A DNA stretch of 58,221 nt, taken from assembly GCA_017857815.1 (NCBI GenBank), contig JAFMCL010000017.1, positions 1 to 58,221 on the forward strand. Direction: 5' to 3'. Each line of letters begins with the position of its first letter. Position 1 is the first letter of the stretch. The translations under genes and the position numbers were made by a program. The notes beneath the pieces were generated by a model that had not been told where the DNA came from, did not search any database, and saw only the letters and a program-made list of their open reading frames with translations. Of the stretch, positions 29,445-38,062 are shown piece after piece. This DNA comes from Flavobacteriaceae bacterium (GTDB taxonomy: Bacteria > Bacteroidota > Bacteroidia > Flavobacteriales > Flavobacteriaceae).

Positions 29445-32246
29445 ATGAAAAAGGCTTTTTTAACTTTATTATTTATCATATTTATTTTTTCTGTTAACGC
29501 ACAAGACCAATCCTATTGGCCAGCGCAAAAAGCCACTTCAAAACCTTGGACTCGATGGTGGTGGATGGGAAGTGCAGTTAATGAAAAAAACATTAGGATC
29601 TCGCTAATTGATTTTCATAAAGCTGGCATAGGAGGCGTAGAAATAGCTCCCATCTATGGCGTAAAAGGACAAGAAGGAAACTACATTGATTATCTCTCCC
29701 CAAAATGGATTTCGATGTTGAATCATGCAGTCTCGGTTGCAGACAGTCTGGGCATGGGTGTAGACTTAACCCTAGGAACAGGATGGCCTTGGGGCGGATC
29801 AAAAGTAGATTTGACACATGCCGCTACTACACTTTTGGTTTTTAAGGTGGATTTAATAAAGGGGGAACAATTTGATCAAATTGTCCTCGCTCCCAGCATG
29901 CTAATGCATGATTTGGTAAATCCTCTTAAAGGGGATTTACTTTCTAAACCTAACAATTTCTTAAATAACAAAATTCTTTTACAAAAAATAATTTCATTTT
30001 CTAAACAAAATGAATTCAATGATATAACTAATTTAGTTTCAAATGATAGCTTAAACTTTAAAGCTATTGAATCTGATCACACATTATATTTTATTTATGA
30101 AGGAAAAACAAGACAGCAGGTAAAACGATCAGCACCCGGAGGTAATGGCTGGGTCCTAGATCATTTTTCATCAAGTGCATTAGAAAAATACTTAATTCCT
30201 TATTCAGAAGCTTTAACAAAAGTTAATGGAAAAGTGCGTGCTGTTTTTAACGACAGTTATGAGGTTTATAAAGCCGACTATACCCAAGACTTTTTTAACG
30301 CTTTTATCAAACACCGGGGCTATGATTTATTGCCTCATCTTCCAAAACTATTTAGTGATATTTCTGACCCTGATGCAAACCGAATTATAAGTGATTATAG
30401 GGAAACTTTATCCGATTTATTGATTGAGGATTTTAATGGTTCTTGGAATATTTGGGCTGATAAAGAAAAGATAAAGACCAAGTACCAAGCTCACGGCTCA
30501 CCAGGTAATTTGATTGATCTGTATGCCTCTGCAGATATTCCAGAGTGTGAAACCTTTGGTTCGATGCCTTATAAAATAAATGGGTTTAGAAGAATTGAAG
30601 GTGGAGGAACGGACAAAAAATTTCCTCATAAGAATTTCAGAGCTGGGGATGCCGATCCAGTGATGATTAAGTTTTCTTCATCTGCAGCGCACATTGCAAA
30701 TAAACCATTGGTTTCTTCTGAGACATTTACTTGGTTGAGAGAGCATTTTAGAACAGCCTTGTCTCAGTGTAAGCCGGAGGTGGAAGACTTATTTCTAAAC
30801 GGGATAAATCATGTTTTTCTTCATGGTTCTACATATTCTCCCCAGGGGGCGGCATGGCCAGGATGGAAGTTTTATGCGTCAGTAAATTTTAATTCCAACA
30901 ACACGATTTGGGAGGATGTACCTGCATTATTTAATTATATTAGTAGGGTCCAATCCCTTCTTCAGTTGGGTAAACCCGACAATGAGATCTTACTTTATTG
31001 GCCAATACACGATGCATGGGATAGCTTTCATAAGGAGAAGAAACTCGCTCAATTTTCAATTCATAAAATTGATGAGTGGTTGTTAAAAGGATCTTTCTAT
31101 GAGGCAGCAAACACTTTGCTAAAAAGGGGATATACTTTTGATTATATTTCTGATCGATTTATTGAAAAGGCTCAATTCGAATCCGGCGCTTTGCTTCTAC
31201 CTGGGGGTCTTTATAAAACTTTAATAGTGCCCGACACCAAAATCATGCCACTAGAAACATTAAAAAAATTGATTGCCCTAAAAGAAAAAGGGGCTTCAAT
31301 TATATTCCTAGGGCTGCCTGAAACTGTTCCTGGGTTTTTAAATTATAAGGAAGACGAGAAAGAGATGAGCCAAAGGTTGCGTCAATCCAAAATTGAAACA
31401 CATGATTTAAATCAAATTCATCTACCTTTGATTGCTTCTGAAATCCGTGCCGAGAAACTAGTTGAGACAGGTCTTAAATTTATTCGTAGAAAAGTAGCTG
31501 AAGAGAAAGTCTATTTTATTGCAAATCATACCGACCAGACCATATCAGATTTTATTCCAATTCAGCACAAGGCAGATGGGGTCTTATTTTTAGATCCTCT
31601 TTCCGGAAAAGTAGGTAAAGCCATTACTAATGCTAATGGGGATCAAACTTTAGTTAAGTTAGCATTGGCTTCTGGTCAAACAGTTTTTATTAAGACCTAT
31701 AAGGAATCGGATGCACCAATGTGGCAATACTATAAGTCGAGCCCAAATAGCTATCCAATATTGGGTTTGTGGAACCTTCGTTTTTTAAAAGGAGGTCCAA
31801 AAATTCCAATACACAGAAAAATCGAAGAATTGGTTTCCTGGACTCGATTGGGCAACGACGCTAGAGATTTTTCAGGAACAGCTGCTTACAGCATAGCATT
31901 TGAAAAACCTTCAAATCATTCGGGGGCATGGCTGCTTGATTTGGGAGATGTAAGAGAGAGCGCCAAAGTTTGGATCAATGAGGAATTTGTCGGAACGGTT
32001 TGGTCGAACCCTTATAAAATTGAAATCAAGCATCTTAAAAAAGGAAAAAACACCCTACGGATTCATGTCACAAATTTGGGTGCCAATCGTATTAAAGCCA
32101 AAGAGGCCAGAGGAGAAGCGTGGAAAATATTTAATAATATTAATGTTGTAAGCTTAAACTATAAATCGTTCGACACCTCAGATTGGCAGTTTTTGCCTTC
32201 GGGTTTAATTAAAACTCCCATTCTAAGAGAATTAATTGTGGAATAA
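29445..32246 (+). CDS. GH106-like alpha-L-rhamnosidase family glycoside hydrolase
   Basis: I chose ATG 29445 because it leads straight into a signal peptide (MKKAFLTLLFIIFIFSVNAQ); an in-frame ATG at 29385 would add 20 residues. The 933-residue product has the GH106-type N-terminal signature (TRWWWMGSAVNEKNIR, then FHKAGIGGVEIAPIYG). A C-terminal GH2-type sugar-binding jelly roll covers about residues 820-905 (LLDLGDVRESAKVWINEEFVG). It is predicted to remove terminal L-rhamnose or a similar deoxysugar in the periplasm. Its position beside the deoxy-aldonate operon links release and catabolism of such a sugar. Confidence 0.8.
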   Translation: MKKAFLTLLFIIFIFSVNAQDQSYWPAQKATSKPWTRWWWMGSAVNEKNIRISLIDFHKAGIGGVEIAPIYGVKGQEGNYIDYLSPKWISMLNHAVSVADSLGMGVDLTLGTGWPWGGSKVDLTHAATTLLVFKVDLIKGEQFDQIVLAPSMLMHDLVNPLKGDLLSKPNNFLNNKILLQKIISFSKQNEFNDITNLVSNDSLNFKAIESDHTLYFIYEGKTRQQVKRSAPGGNGWVLDHFSSSALEKYLIPYSEALTKVNGKVRAVFNDSYEVYKADYTQDFFNAFIKHRGYDLLPHLPKLFSDISDPDANRIISDYRETLSDLLIEDFNGSWNIWADKEKIKTKYQAHGSPGNLIDLYASADIPECETFGSMPYKINGFRRIEGGGTDKKFPHKNFRAGDADPVMIKFSSSAAHIANKPLVSSETFTWLREHFRTALSQCKPEVEDLFLNGINHVFLHGSTYSPQGAAWPGWKFYASVNFNSNNTIWEDVPALFNYISRVQSLLQLGKPDNEILLYWPIHDAWDSFHKEKKLAQFSIHKIDEWLLKGSFYEAANTLLKRGYTFDYISDRFIEKAQFESGALLLPGGLYKTLIVPDTKIMPLETLKKLIALKEKGASIIFLGLPETVPGFLNYKEDEKEMSQRLRQSKIETHDLNQIHLPLIASEIRAEKLVETGLKFIRRKVAEEKVYFIANHTDQTISDFIPIQHKADGVLFLDPLSGKVGKAITNANGDQTLVKLALASGQTVFIKTYKESDAPMWQYYKSSPNSYPILGLWNLRFLKGGPKIPIHRKIEELVSWTRLGNDARDFSGTAAYSIAFEKPSNHSGAWLLDLGDVRESAKVWINEEFVGTVWSNPYKIEIKHLKKGKNTLRIHVTNLGANRIKAKEARGEAWKIFNNINVVSLNYKSFDTSDWQFLPSGLIKTPILRELIVE

Positions 32247-32276
32247 AAAACCCTTCATCAATGAAGGGTTTTTTTA
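32245..32276. terminator. bidirectional rho-independent terminator
   Basis: The perfect stem CCCTTCAT/ATGAAGGG (32251-32258 with 32261-32268, loop CA) has an A run on the left and a T run on the right. It sits between the convergent GH106 and OmpA genes and can serve both. Confidence 0.92.
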
Positions 32277-32296
32277 ATTAAAATATTTATTAATTC

Positions 32297-33268
32297 TTAA
32301 AGAGTAAAATTAACTCTTCTGTTTTGGGCCCTGTTTTTTGCGGTATTATTATCCATAACAGGTTTGTCTTCTCCATGACCAATCACATTGATGCGAGAAC
32401 CCGAAATGCCAAGGGCTTCCAAAGCCATTTTAGTCGAATTCGCCCTATCTTCAGAAAGTTTTTGGTTGTATGCCTTGCTGCCATCGCTTGAAGCATGCCC
32501 TTCAAGTGTAATTGAAACATGAGGATACTTTGACAACAATGCTGCCAAGTTAGCAAGGATGGCATTGTCAGCGTCTCTGATTGTTTTACTTTCTGCATTA
32601 AACAGAATCACAGCGATCCCTTCAGAAATCATTGTTTTAATTTCTTTTGGTTCAGCAGGACATCCTTTGTTAGCAGCGACACCTACTTCATCAGGACAAG
32701 CATCATCTTTATCAGCAACACCATCTCCATCCTCATCTGGCCATGGACAACCTTGATTTTCAGCAGCGCCACTTTCCTCTGGACAGTTATCGTCCTTATT
32801 TGCAACGCCATCACCGTCATTGTCAGGCCATGGACAACCGTCGTTTTCTGATAATCCTGCCTCATCAGGGCATTTGTCATCTCGATCAAGTACACCATCG
32901 CTGTCGACGTCTGAAGTTTGTTCTTTTATAATTTCTTTAATTGCTTTTTCTTCGCATTCTAAAACAACCTCTACATAGGTTGTGCCTTTTTTAATTTTAA
33001 TTTTTTCAGAAACACATCCATTTTTAGTGGCAATAAGATGAAAGGGATATTTAAAATTTGTAGACAAATCAAAAATACCGTTTTTCTGAGTTTTAAGTCC
33101 GCTGTAATATCCTCCACCTCTAACACTGTAGGGCTTGAGCATCACGGTTGCATTTTCGATTAAAGTTCCTGTCTCCTTGTCCTTAACAACACCTGATATG
33201 TTTATTTGAGAAAACACAAAAAGAGGCAGGAAAAGAAGAATTAGTATAGGATTTGTTAATAATTTCAT
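32297..33268 (-). CDS. OmpA-family protein with CarboxypepD_reg-like and thrombospondin type 3 repeats
   Basis: This 323-residue protein has a signal peptide (1-20). A CarboxypepD_reg-like beta-sandwich covers about 21-110. Three calcium-binding TSP3 repeats (DSDGVLDRDDKCPDE type) fill about 120-205. A C-terminal OmpA peptidoglycan-binding domain occupies about 215-323 (LEGHASSDGSKAYNQKLSEDRA, then RINVIGHGEDKPV). No beta-barrel is present, so it is probably a periplasmic linker to the cell wall. Calcium-rich seawater habitat fits the TSP3 repeats. Confidence 0.93.
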   Translation of the reverse strand: MKLLTNPILILLFLPLFVFSQINISGVVKDKETGTLIENATVMLKPYSVRGGGYYSGLKTQKNGIFDLSTNFKYPFHLIATKNGCVSEKIKIKKGTTYVEVVLECEEKAIKEIIKEQTSDVDSDGVLDRDDKCPDEAGLSENDGCPWPDNDGDGVANKDDNCPEESGAAENQGCPWPDEDGDGVADKDDACPDEVGVAANKGCPAEPKEIKTMISEGIAVILFNAESKTIRDADNAILANLAALLSKYPHVSITLEGHASSDGSKAYNQKLSEDRANSTKMALEALGISGSRINVIGHGEDKPVMDNNTAKNRAQNRRVNFTL

Positions 33269-33355
33269 GTTTTAGTTTTTTGGTTAAAAACTATTAAATA
33301 TAGTGAAATAAATTAAAATCATTTCCTTATCTCTTTAAAAAGGCATAATACCAGA

Positions 33356-33386
33356 TTGAGGGGCCAATAAAAATATACTATCTTCG
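33356..33386 (+). promoter_or_regulatory. candidate Bacteroidota-type promoter
   Basis: TTG at 33356-33358 is followed 20 bp later by TATCTTCG (33379-33386), one mismatch from the TAnnTTTG -7 box used by the Bacteroidota primary sigma factor. The spacing is in the accepted range, and the ATG of the next gene lies 17 bp downstream. Confidence 0.45.
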
Positions 33387-33402
33387 AATTAATCAATATT
33401 CA

Positions 33403-33645
33403 ATGGGTTGTTCTAACAATAAAAAATCTTATTATCTAGAATCAGAGGCACAAGAAGCCTTGATTCGGTCAAACATCAGGTTTATAAAAGCTGCGGTTAA
33501 CTACTATGTTTGCAATCAATGTTCGGAATATCACCTTACCTCAAAAGGGGAAATAAATCCTTTGCTAGATGATTTGAAAATTAAAGAAAGAATAAATAAA
33601 GAGCGACAGCTTCAGGATTGGTCTGAAAGATTTGGCAGGAGATAA
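33403..33645 (+). CDS. small Cys-containing (zinc-ribbon-like) protein
   Basis: An 80-residue protein beginning MGCSNNKKSYY. It continues with a helix rich in Glu and Ala (ESEAQEALIRSNI) and then YVCNQCSEYHLTSKG, where Cys37, Cys40 and His44 with Cys3 could hold one zinc ion. Similar short proteins with the CxxC...HLT pattern occur in other Bacteroidota, without known function. There is no signal peptide. Its stop at 33645 directly abuts the stop of the convergent C2H2 gene at 33646. Confidence 0.75.
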   Translation: MGCSNNKKSYYLESEAQEALIRSNIRFIKAAVNYYVCNQCSEYHLTSKGEINPLLDDLKIKERINKERQLQDWSERFGRR

Positions 33646-33777
33646 TTAAGAATCTTGATTTTCTCTTTTAAGTTTTTCAAAATACTCGTCTAGGTGGATT
33701 TCCCAGTGTATTCGGTAGTCAAATCCAGTTTCGAATTCTTCTTGGCATTGACTGCATTTGATTATTTTTTTACCCAT
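33646..33777 (-). CDS. 43-residue C2H2 zinc-finger microprotein
   Basis: This short minus-strand frame runs from ATG 33777 to TAA 33646-33648. It encodes MGKKIIKCSQCQEEFETGF and then DYRIHWEIH. Cys8, Cys11, His24 and His28 give exactly the C-x2-C-x12-H-x3-H spacing of a classical zinc finger, followed by an acidic-basic helix tail. Its start overlaps the last 8 bases of the DUF1456 gene (ATGGGTAA), so translation is probably coupled. The finger-like spacing and overlap argue for a real gene; DNA, RNA or protein binding is open. Confidence 0.72.
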   Translation of the reverse strand: MGKKIIKCSQCQEEFETGFDYRIHWEIHLDEYFEKLKRENQDS

Positions 33778-34003
33778 CGTTTTTAGGACCTCTAAAGTGA
33801 ATGACTAAACCGTTCAGAAAGTTGCGGAGAATTTGATCGCCGCATTCCATATATTTTTCATGTTTTTCATTTCTAAAAAAAGCACCCAGCTCAGCTTTAG
33901 AAACTTTGAAATCAACCAACTTACAGATTTCGATGATCTCCACGTCGCGAAGCTTTAGTGCGACTCTCAACTTTTTGAAAATATCATTATTTGTTAAACC
34001 CAT
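33770..34003 (-). CDS. DUF1456 (YehS-like) single-domain protein
   Basis: ATG 34003 gives the typical start MGLTNNDIFKKLRVALKL; a Met 18 bases upstream is less likely. The 77-residue product matches one DUF1456 repeat (LRDVEIIEICKLVDFKVSKAELGAFF, then FLNGLV). Family members usually have two such repeats and about 150 residues, so this is a half-length version. It is cytoplasmic with unknown function. It overlaps the C2H2 microprotein gene by 8 bases. Confidence 0.85.
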   Translation of the reverse strand: MGLTNNDIFKKLRVALKLRDVEIIEICKLVDFKVSKAELGAFFRNEKHEKYMECGDQILRNFLNGLVIHFRGPKNDG

Positions 34004-34108
34004 GTTCAAATATATAAACACTTTTTTATTTTGATATGATTTTGAATAGTATTAATTTGACTAATAGGATATAATAAATGATTCTGTAATTATAAAAAGC
34101 TAACAATT

Positions 34109-35017
34109 ATGATCCAACTAAAACAAGTTTTTTATTTAAGTTTTTTCTTTTTTATGGGGTGTAAGCAAAACACTGCTATTAAAAATGATCCCGATCAGCA
34201 AGAGTGGATTTCTCTTTTTAATGGAAAAGACTTATCGGGATGGGACATTAAGTTTGCAAATCAAGACTTAAATGTCAATTACAAAAATACAGTTAGGGTT
34301 CAAGACAGCATGTTGAGAATTGTATACGAAGAATATGATACTTTCGATAATGCCTATGCTCACATATATTATGACCAAGCCTTTTCCTATTATAAATTAA
34401 AATTTGATTATCGTTTTTATGGAGATCAAGTCAAAGGAGCAGAATCTTGGAACATCAGAAATAGCGGAATTATGCTTCATTCGCAATCAGCTGAAAGCAA
34501 TAGCTATGGTCAGTTTTTCCCAGTATCAATTGAGATCCAGTTTTTGGGAGGACTAGGAACTGAAGACCGACCCACTGGGAATGTTTGTACTCCCGGGACA
34601 GCAGTAGAAATGTTTGGTGCTGTCGACTTTTCCCATTGTATTGATTCTAACTCCAAGACTTATCACGGGGATCAATGGGTTCATGGGGAAGTGCTTGTTT
34701 TGGGAGGAGAAAGTATTTCTCATTACATTGAAAATGAATTGGTTTTAAAATATGAAAATCCCCAAATAGGGGGTGGTTTTATTAGTAAAAGTCGGGGAGA
34801 ACAGGATTGGTCTTCAATGGGCGTGGACAATAAAGAATATTGGAAAGCCAAAGAAGGAGAAATTTTAAAAGAAGGATTTATTGCACTACAAGCAGAAAGT
34901 CACCCAATTGACTTTAAAAACATTCAGCTATTAAATCTTTGTGGCTGTATGGATCGAAAAGCAAAAAACTATAAAACCTATTATTTAAAACCCGATAATT
35001 CTAAATGTATTTATTAA
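34109..35017 (+). CDS. DUF1080 (3-keto-disaccharide hydrolase-like) lipoprotein with short C-terminal Cys module
   Basis: This 302-residue lipoprotein has the lipobox MGC (Cys18). Residues about 30-270 form the concanavalin-like DUF1080 domain (WISLFNGKDLSGWDI, then NSGIMLHSQS and EIQFLGG). The tail CGCMDRKAKNYKTYYLKP...C resembles the short Cys module (GCTDPxAxNYxxxAxxDDGSC type) found at the ends of marine secreted proteins. DUF1080 members bind or hydrolyse glycans, and some act on 3-keto-glycosides. The substrate here is unknown. Confidence 0.87.
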   Translation: MIQLKQVFYLSFFFFMGCKQNTAIKNDPDQQEWISLFNGKDLSGWDIKFANQDLNVNYKNTVRVQDSMLRIVYEEYDTFDNAYAHIYYDQAFSYYKLKFDYRFYGDQVKGAESWNIRNSGIMLHSQSAESNSYGQFFPVSIEIQFLGGLGTEDRPTGNVCTPGTAVEMFGAVDFSHCIDSNSKTYHGDQWVHGEVLVLGGESISHYIENELVLKYENPQIGGGFISKSRGEQDWSSMGVDNKEYWKAKEGEILKEGFIALQAESHPIDFKNIQLLNLCGCMDRKAKNYKTYYLKPDNSKCIY

Positions 35018-35037
35018 ATTTAAAAATGAAATCCTAT

Positions 35038-36045
35038 TTAATGGTGATCGGAATTTAAGTAATGCTCTTGAATTAAATCCTTTCCAAAATCCCCATCAAA
35101 TTCTCTCCAAACGGTATGAATATGATTTCCTTTGTTTTGACTATTGTCAAATTCTATTAGAAATTTTTTTCCTTGAATTCTATAGTAATGAGCAGTTAAA
35201 ATTTCTTTTTTCCCGGCCCAACAGAATGTGATGTCGTCATAATTCTCGTTTTCCAATAAGACACTTGCTCTGTGCGCGACTGCTGGCTCCATGTTGCTCA
35301 TGTGTTCTTGGATTATAGCGTTTACAATGCCTTTTTGAGCATGAGTGAGTGCCGTATATCTTATTCCTGATTCTTCAAGTCTAGAAATGAAACTTTTGTT
35401 TTTACTGAGTACATCTCCAAACGTAGCTTCACTAATTATTGCTTTTTGACTTTGCTGAGCGCTCATCGAATTGATCAACTGTAGACCAAGATCTTGTTCT
35501 CGATGTAAAACTCTTTTCCCCTTCTGAGGACCCTCCAACACCACTCCCGGATTTGAACCCAGAAAGGCTGGGGCTATAGCGACTTGATCCTTATGGACTG
35601 CGAAATTAAATGAAAGATGATGCCCTTCAAAAGACCATGCCCAAGGGGATTCATTGTTGGGTGTTCCATAAAACGCAACATAATATTTTTTAGGGTTTCT
35701 TTTAGTGGGATTCTGTTCCTTGATGGCCAAGTAGTTTTCCAAATCGATTATTTGTTCCATTTTATCATAGCCTGAGTTACTTAAAAAAGCATCAAGTAAA
35801 TCCATCAGATTTTTATTTTGAACAACGCTCAGGGAATCCATACTTAGCCCACTTCTTTGGAACGAAGAATGTGGTAAATAATGCCACCTTGTTTTTGTTG
35901 AATCCGTCAATTTGAATTGAACTTGATCCATTTGCATTGGTTTCAAATCATTCAAAAAGTGCAATGCAACCTGATCGGGTTTAAATTGAGAATGAACACT
36001 AAATGCGATGCAATTTAAAAGATAGAATAAGAATATTTGTTTCAT
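35038..36045 (-). CDS. DUF3500 exported protein
   Basis: ATG 36045 begins a signal peptide (MKQIFLFYLLNCIAFSVHS); the longer frame adds 31 residues with no signal character. The 335-residue product matches DUF3500 throughout: YYVAFYGTPNNESPWAWSFEGHHLSFNF, PAFLGSNPGVV, then GLQLINSMSAQQSQKAII. His-containing motifs may bind metal. The function is unknown, and the family occurs in marine and soil Bacteroidota and Planctomycetes. Confidence 0.85.
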   Translation of the reverse strand: MKQIFLFYLLNCIAFSVHSQFKPDQVALHFLNDLKPMQMDQVQFKLTDSTKTRWHYLPHSSFQRSGLSMDSLSVVQNKNLMDLLDAFLSNSGYDKMEQIIDLENYLAIKEQNPTKRNPKKYYVAFYGTPNNESPWAWSFEGHHLSFNFAVHKDQVAIAPAFLGSNPGVVLEGPQKGKRVLHREQDLGLQLINSMSAQQSQKAIISEATFGDVLSKNKSFISRLEESGIRYTALTHAQKGIVNAIIQEHMSNMEPAVAHRASVLLENENYDDITFCWAGKKEILTAHYYRIQGKKFLIEFDNSQNKGNHIHTVWREFDGDFGKDLIQEHYLNSDHH

Positions 36046-36248
36046 AATTGGAAGTGTGTTAAAGTTACAAATACAGGAATTAGCATTATGGTAAACAATT
36101 AGTACTTTAAATAGTGATTCAACAACAAAGTAACACATTTATTAAGTTATATATCTTTATTACTTTCATTTATGTTTATGAATAAAAGTAGATTATAATT
36201 ATTCACTATAATAATAAAAACTTATTTTTGTAAAAATTTAAAAACATT

Positions 36249-37247
36249 ATGAAAAGAGTATTATTATTAGGTCTTCTTGCATTTACAATTGGCTGTTCAA
36301 CAGATGATTCTCCAGAAGACACGACATCAACTTCAGCAGCTATGGAACTTGACGCTGTAGGAACTTTATCTGAACAGACAGTAGAAGAGGCAAAAAAGAC
36401 GATTTACGGAAAATGGAACTTGGCTTCATCTTCTTCCTCTTCAAGAGTTAGTTGTAAGTTTGTGTCTGTTGAGTTTTTGAGTGAAAGCTATTTTATGACC
36501 CTAGACATTGATGGTGAAATGATACAGTTTGCAGGGGGTTTTAACGTTACTGAAAATGCTTCAGGTAAAGTTGAAAAAGTTGAGATGATGCTTTTAAATT
36601 CAGAAACAGATTTGGAATTTAAAGTTGCCACAATTACCAACATGGTTGTTGTCAAATCAGGCGAAGCCCTGAATGCTTCTTTTAATGTTGTTCTTTCTTT
36701 ACCTGCCACAGAATTTGCTAGTTGTAATGAAGCATTATCAGGCGATGTGTCAGCTGAAAAAGAAGAGCCGATGGCTGAATCTTCAGATGCAACCTCCAAC
36801 CACGCAAAATTTGTGGGTACATGGGAATGGGTTATTGTGACTCATTCAAACGAATCAAGTTATTCGTTAAATGATGAACTTAATCAGATTTGCATGAATT
36901 ATTCCCAGACTTCAACTGTTTCTGAGGATGGAACGGTAGTATATTCTGAGGGAGAAGAAGAACTTGACCCTGATTGTACTCCTGCTTCTAAAATATATCT
37001 CACGGTATCAACCTATGGCACCTATGCGATAATGTATGTTAACGCTGAGGACGTTATTCTTGAGGCTCAAGTAGGAACTTGGAGCTGGGCTGACAGTAAC
37101 CAAGCTAAAATTATAATTCCAGATGGCGATGAAGAAAATTCTTCCGATGAACTCACACTTGTTTCTATCTCAAGCACTGAATTTGTTATTGAAAGTGAAG
37201 ATGATGATTGGGTGATTCGTCTTACAGCGAAGAAACTTTCAAACTAA
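36249..37247 (+). CDS. acidic surface lipoprotein with two lipocalin-like domains
   Basis: This 332-residue lipoprotein has the lipobox IGC (Cys16), followed by an Asp/Thr/Ser-rich linker typical of surface export in Bacteroidota. Two beta-barrel-like halves (about 55-155 and 185-330) each begin with GKWNLAS or GTWEWVIV, the lipocalin-like start, and each holds a pair of Cys residues. It probably binds a small hydrophobic ligand, but no specific family is evident. A terminator follows directly. Confidence 0.72.
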   Translation: MKRVLLLGLLAFTIGCSTDDSPEDTTSTSAAMELDAVGTLSEQTVEEAKKTIYGKWNLASSSSSSRVSCKFVSVEFLSESYFMTLDIDGEMIQFAGGFNVTENASGKVEKVEMMLLNSETDLEFKVATITNMVVVKSGEALNASFNVVLSLPATEFASCNEALSGDVSAEKEEPMAESSDATSNHAKFVGTWEWVIVTHSNESSYSLNDELNQICMNYSQTSTVSEDGTVVYSEGEEELDPDCTPASKIYLTVSTYGTYAIMYVNAEDVILEAQVGTWSWADSNQAKIIIPDGDEENSSDELTLVSISSTEFVIESEDDDWVIRLTAKKLSN

Positions 37248-37265
37248 ACTTTTATATTTAGATTG

Positions 37266-37297
37266 AGGCCTCTAGCATTTTGTTAGAGGCTTTTTTA
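37266..37297 (+). terminator. rho-independent terminator
   Basis: The stem GCCTCTA (37268-37274) pairs with TAGAGGC (37284-37290), followed by six T. It lies 20 bp after the lipoprotein stop. The acyltransferase/SGNH remnant starts only 13 bp later, so it lacks obvious promoter space. Confidence 0.85.
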
Positions 37298-37309
37298 TTA
37301 ATTTTTATA

Positions 37310-38059
37310 TTGAAAAAATTAGATGCTACTTTTCTTTCAAAACTAAAAGACAACTATAATTTAGTTGTAAATATCAACAGCAATATTTCCGAAAAAGAAA
37401 TAAGGAACTTGTGCGCAGCGGCAACGAAAAAAGCGTTTGACGAAACTGATTTTGAAATAAGAGGCTCAGAAAATCTACCCGACGAGCAAGGTGTGATTTT
37501 TATCTATAATCATCTTGATAACCATCCCTACTAAACGGTTGATGATGATTTTCAAATTACTTTGGACAGTCATTTTATCAGCGGCTTAATACTCAATAAA
37601 TATTATCAGGACCCAGGCATAAGGGTTTCGAGGTATTCACTGAAAGGCGAAAAGAATCACCACGCTTATTACAATAGACTCGGATTTATAAGGGTCTATG
37701 CCAAAGACTTTACGCCAGCGCATTTGGATCCAGAACAAATCTTCGAAAAAATAAAGAAGTTAGTTTTTAAAATTAAAAACAAATACCCAAATGTTTTAAT
37801 TTTTAACGTTTCAGTTAAGCCCTCTCTTGAAAGGATAAACGAGTTAGATAAAATCAAAAAAATCAATTATCTTTTAAAAAATAAATCATCTGAGATCAAT
37901 GGTTTTACTCAGATTGATGTTTACGAATCCCTTTTAAAAGATGGGGAGGTTAATAAAGACTTATTACTTCAAGATGGACTTCACTTTAACGAAGAAGGTT
38001 ATAAGGTTTTAAAACATCACATTGAATCGGCTTTAAAAAAGCAGCAGCTTATTGCCTGA
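37310..38059 (+). pseudogene. chimeric remnant: PlsC-like acyltransferase N-part fused to SGNH hydrolase C-part, with in-frame stop
   Basis: A frame from TTG 37310 encodes the start of a Bacteroidota glycerolipid-type acyltransferase (NLPDEQGVIFIYNHLDNHPY). It is broken by TAA at 37532-37534. The same frame continues with the expected family sequence (TVDDDFQITLDSHFISGLIL, then NRLGFIRVY). Near 37700 it turns without frame change into the second half of an SGNH/GDSL hydrolase (SVKPSLERINELDKI, then LLLQDGLHFNEEGYKVLKHH, with the catalytic Asp/His block). The nucleophile block of the SGNH part and the rest of the acyltransferase are missing. This looks like an internal deletion joining two neighbouring genes, plus a nonsense mutation. 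Confidence 0.8.
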
Positions 38060-38062
38060 CTT

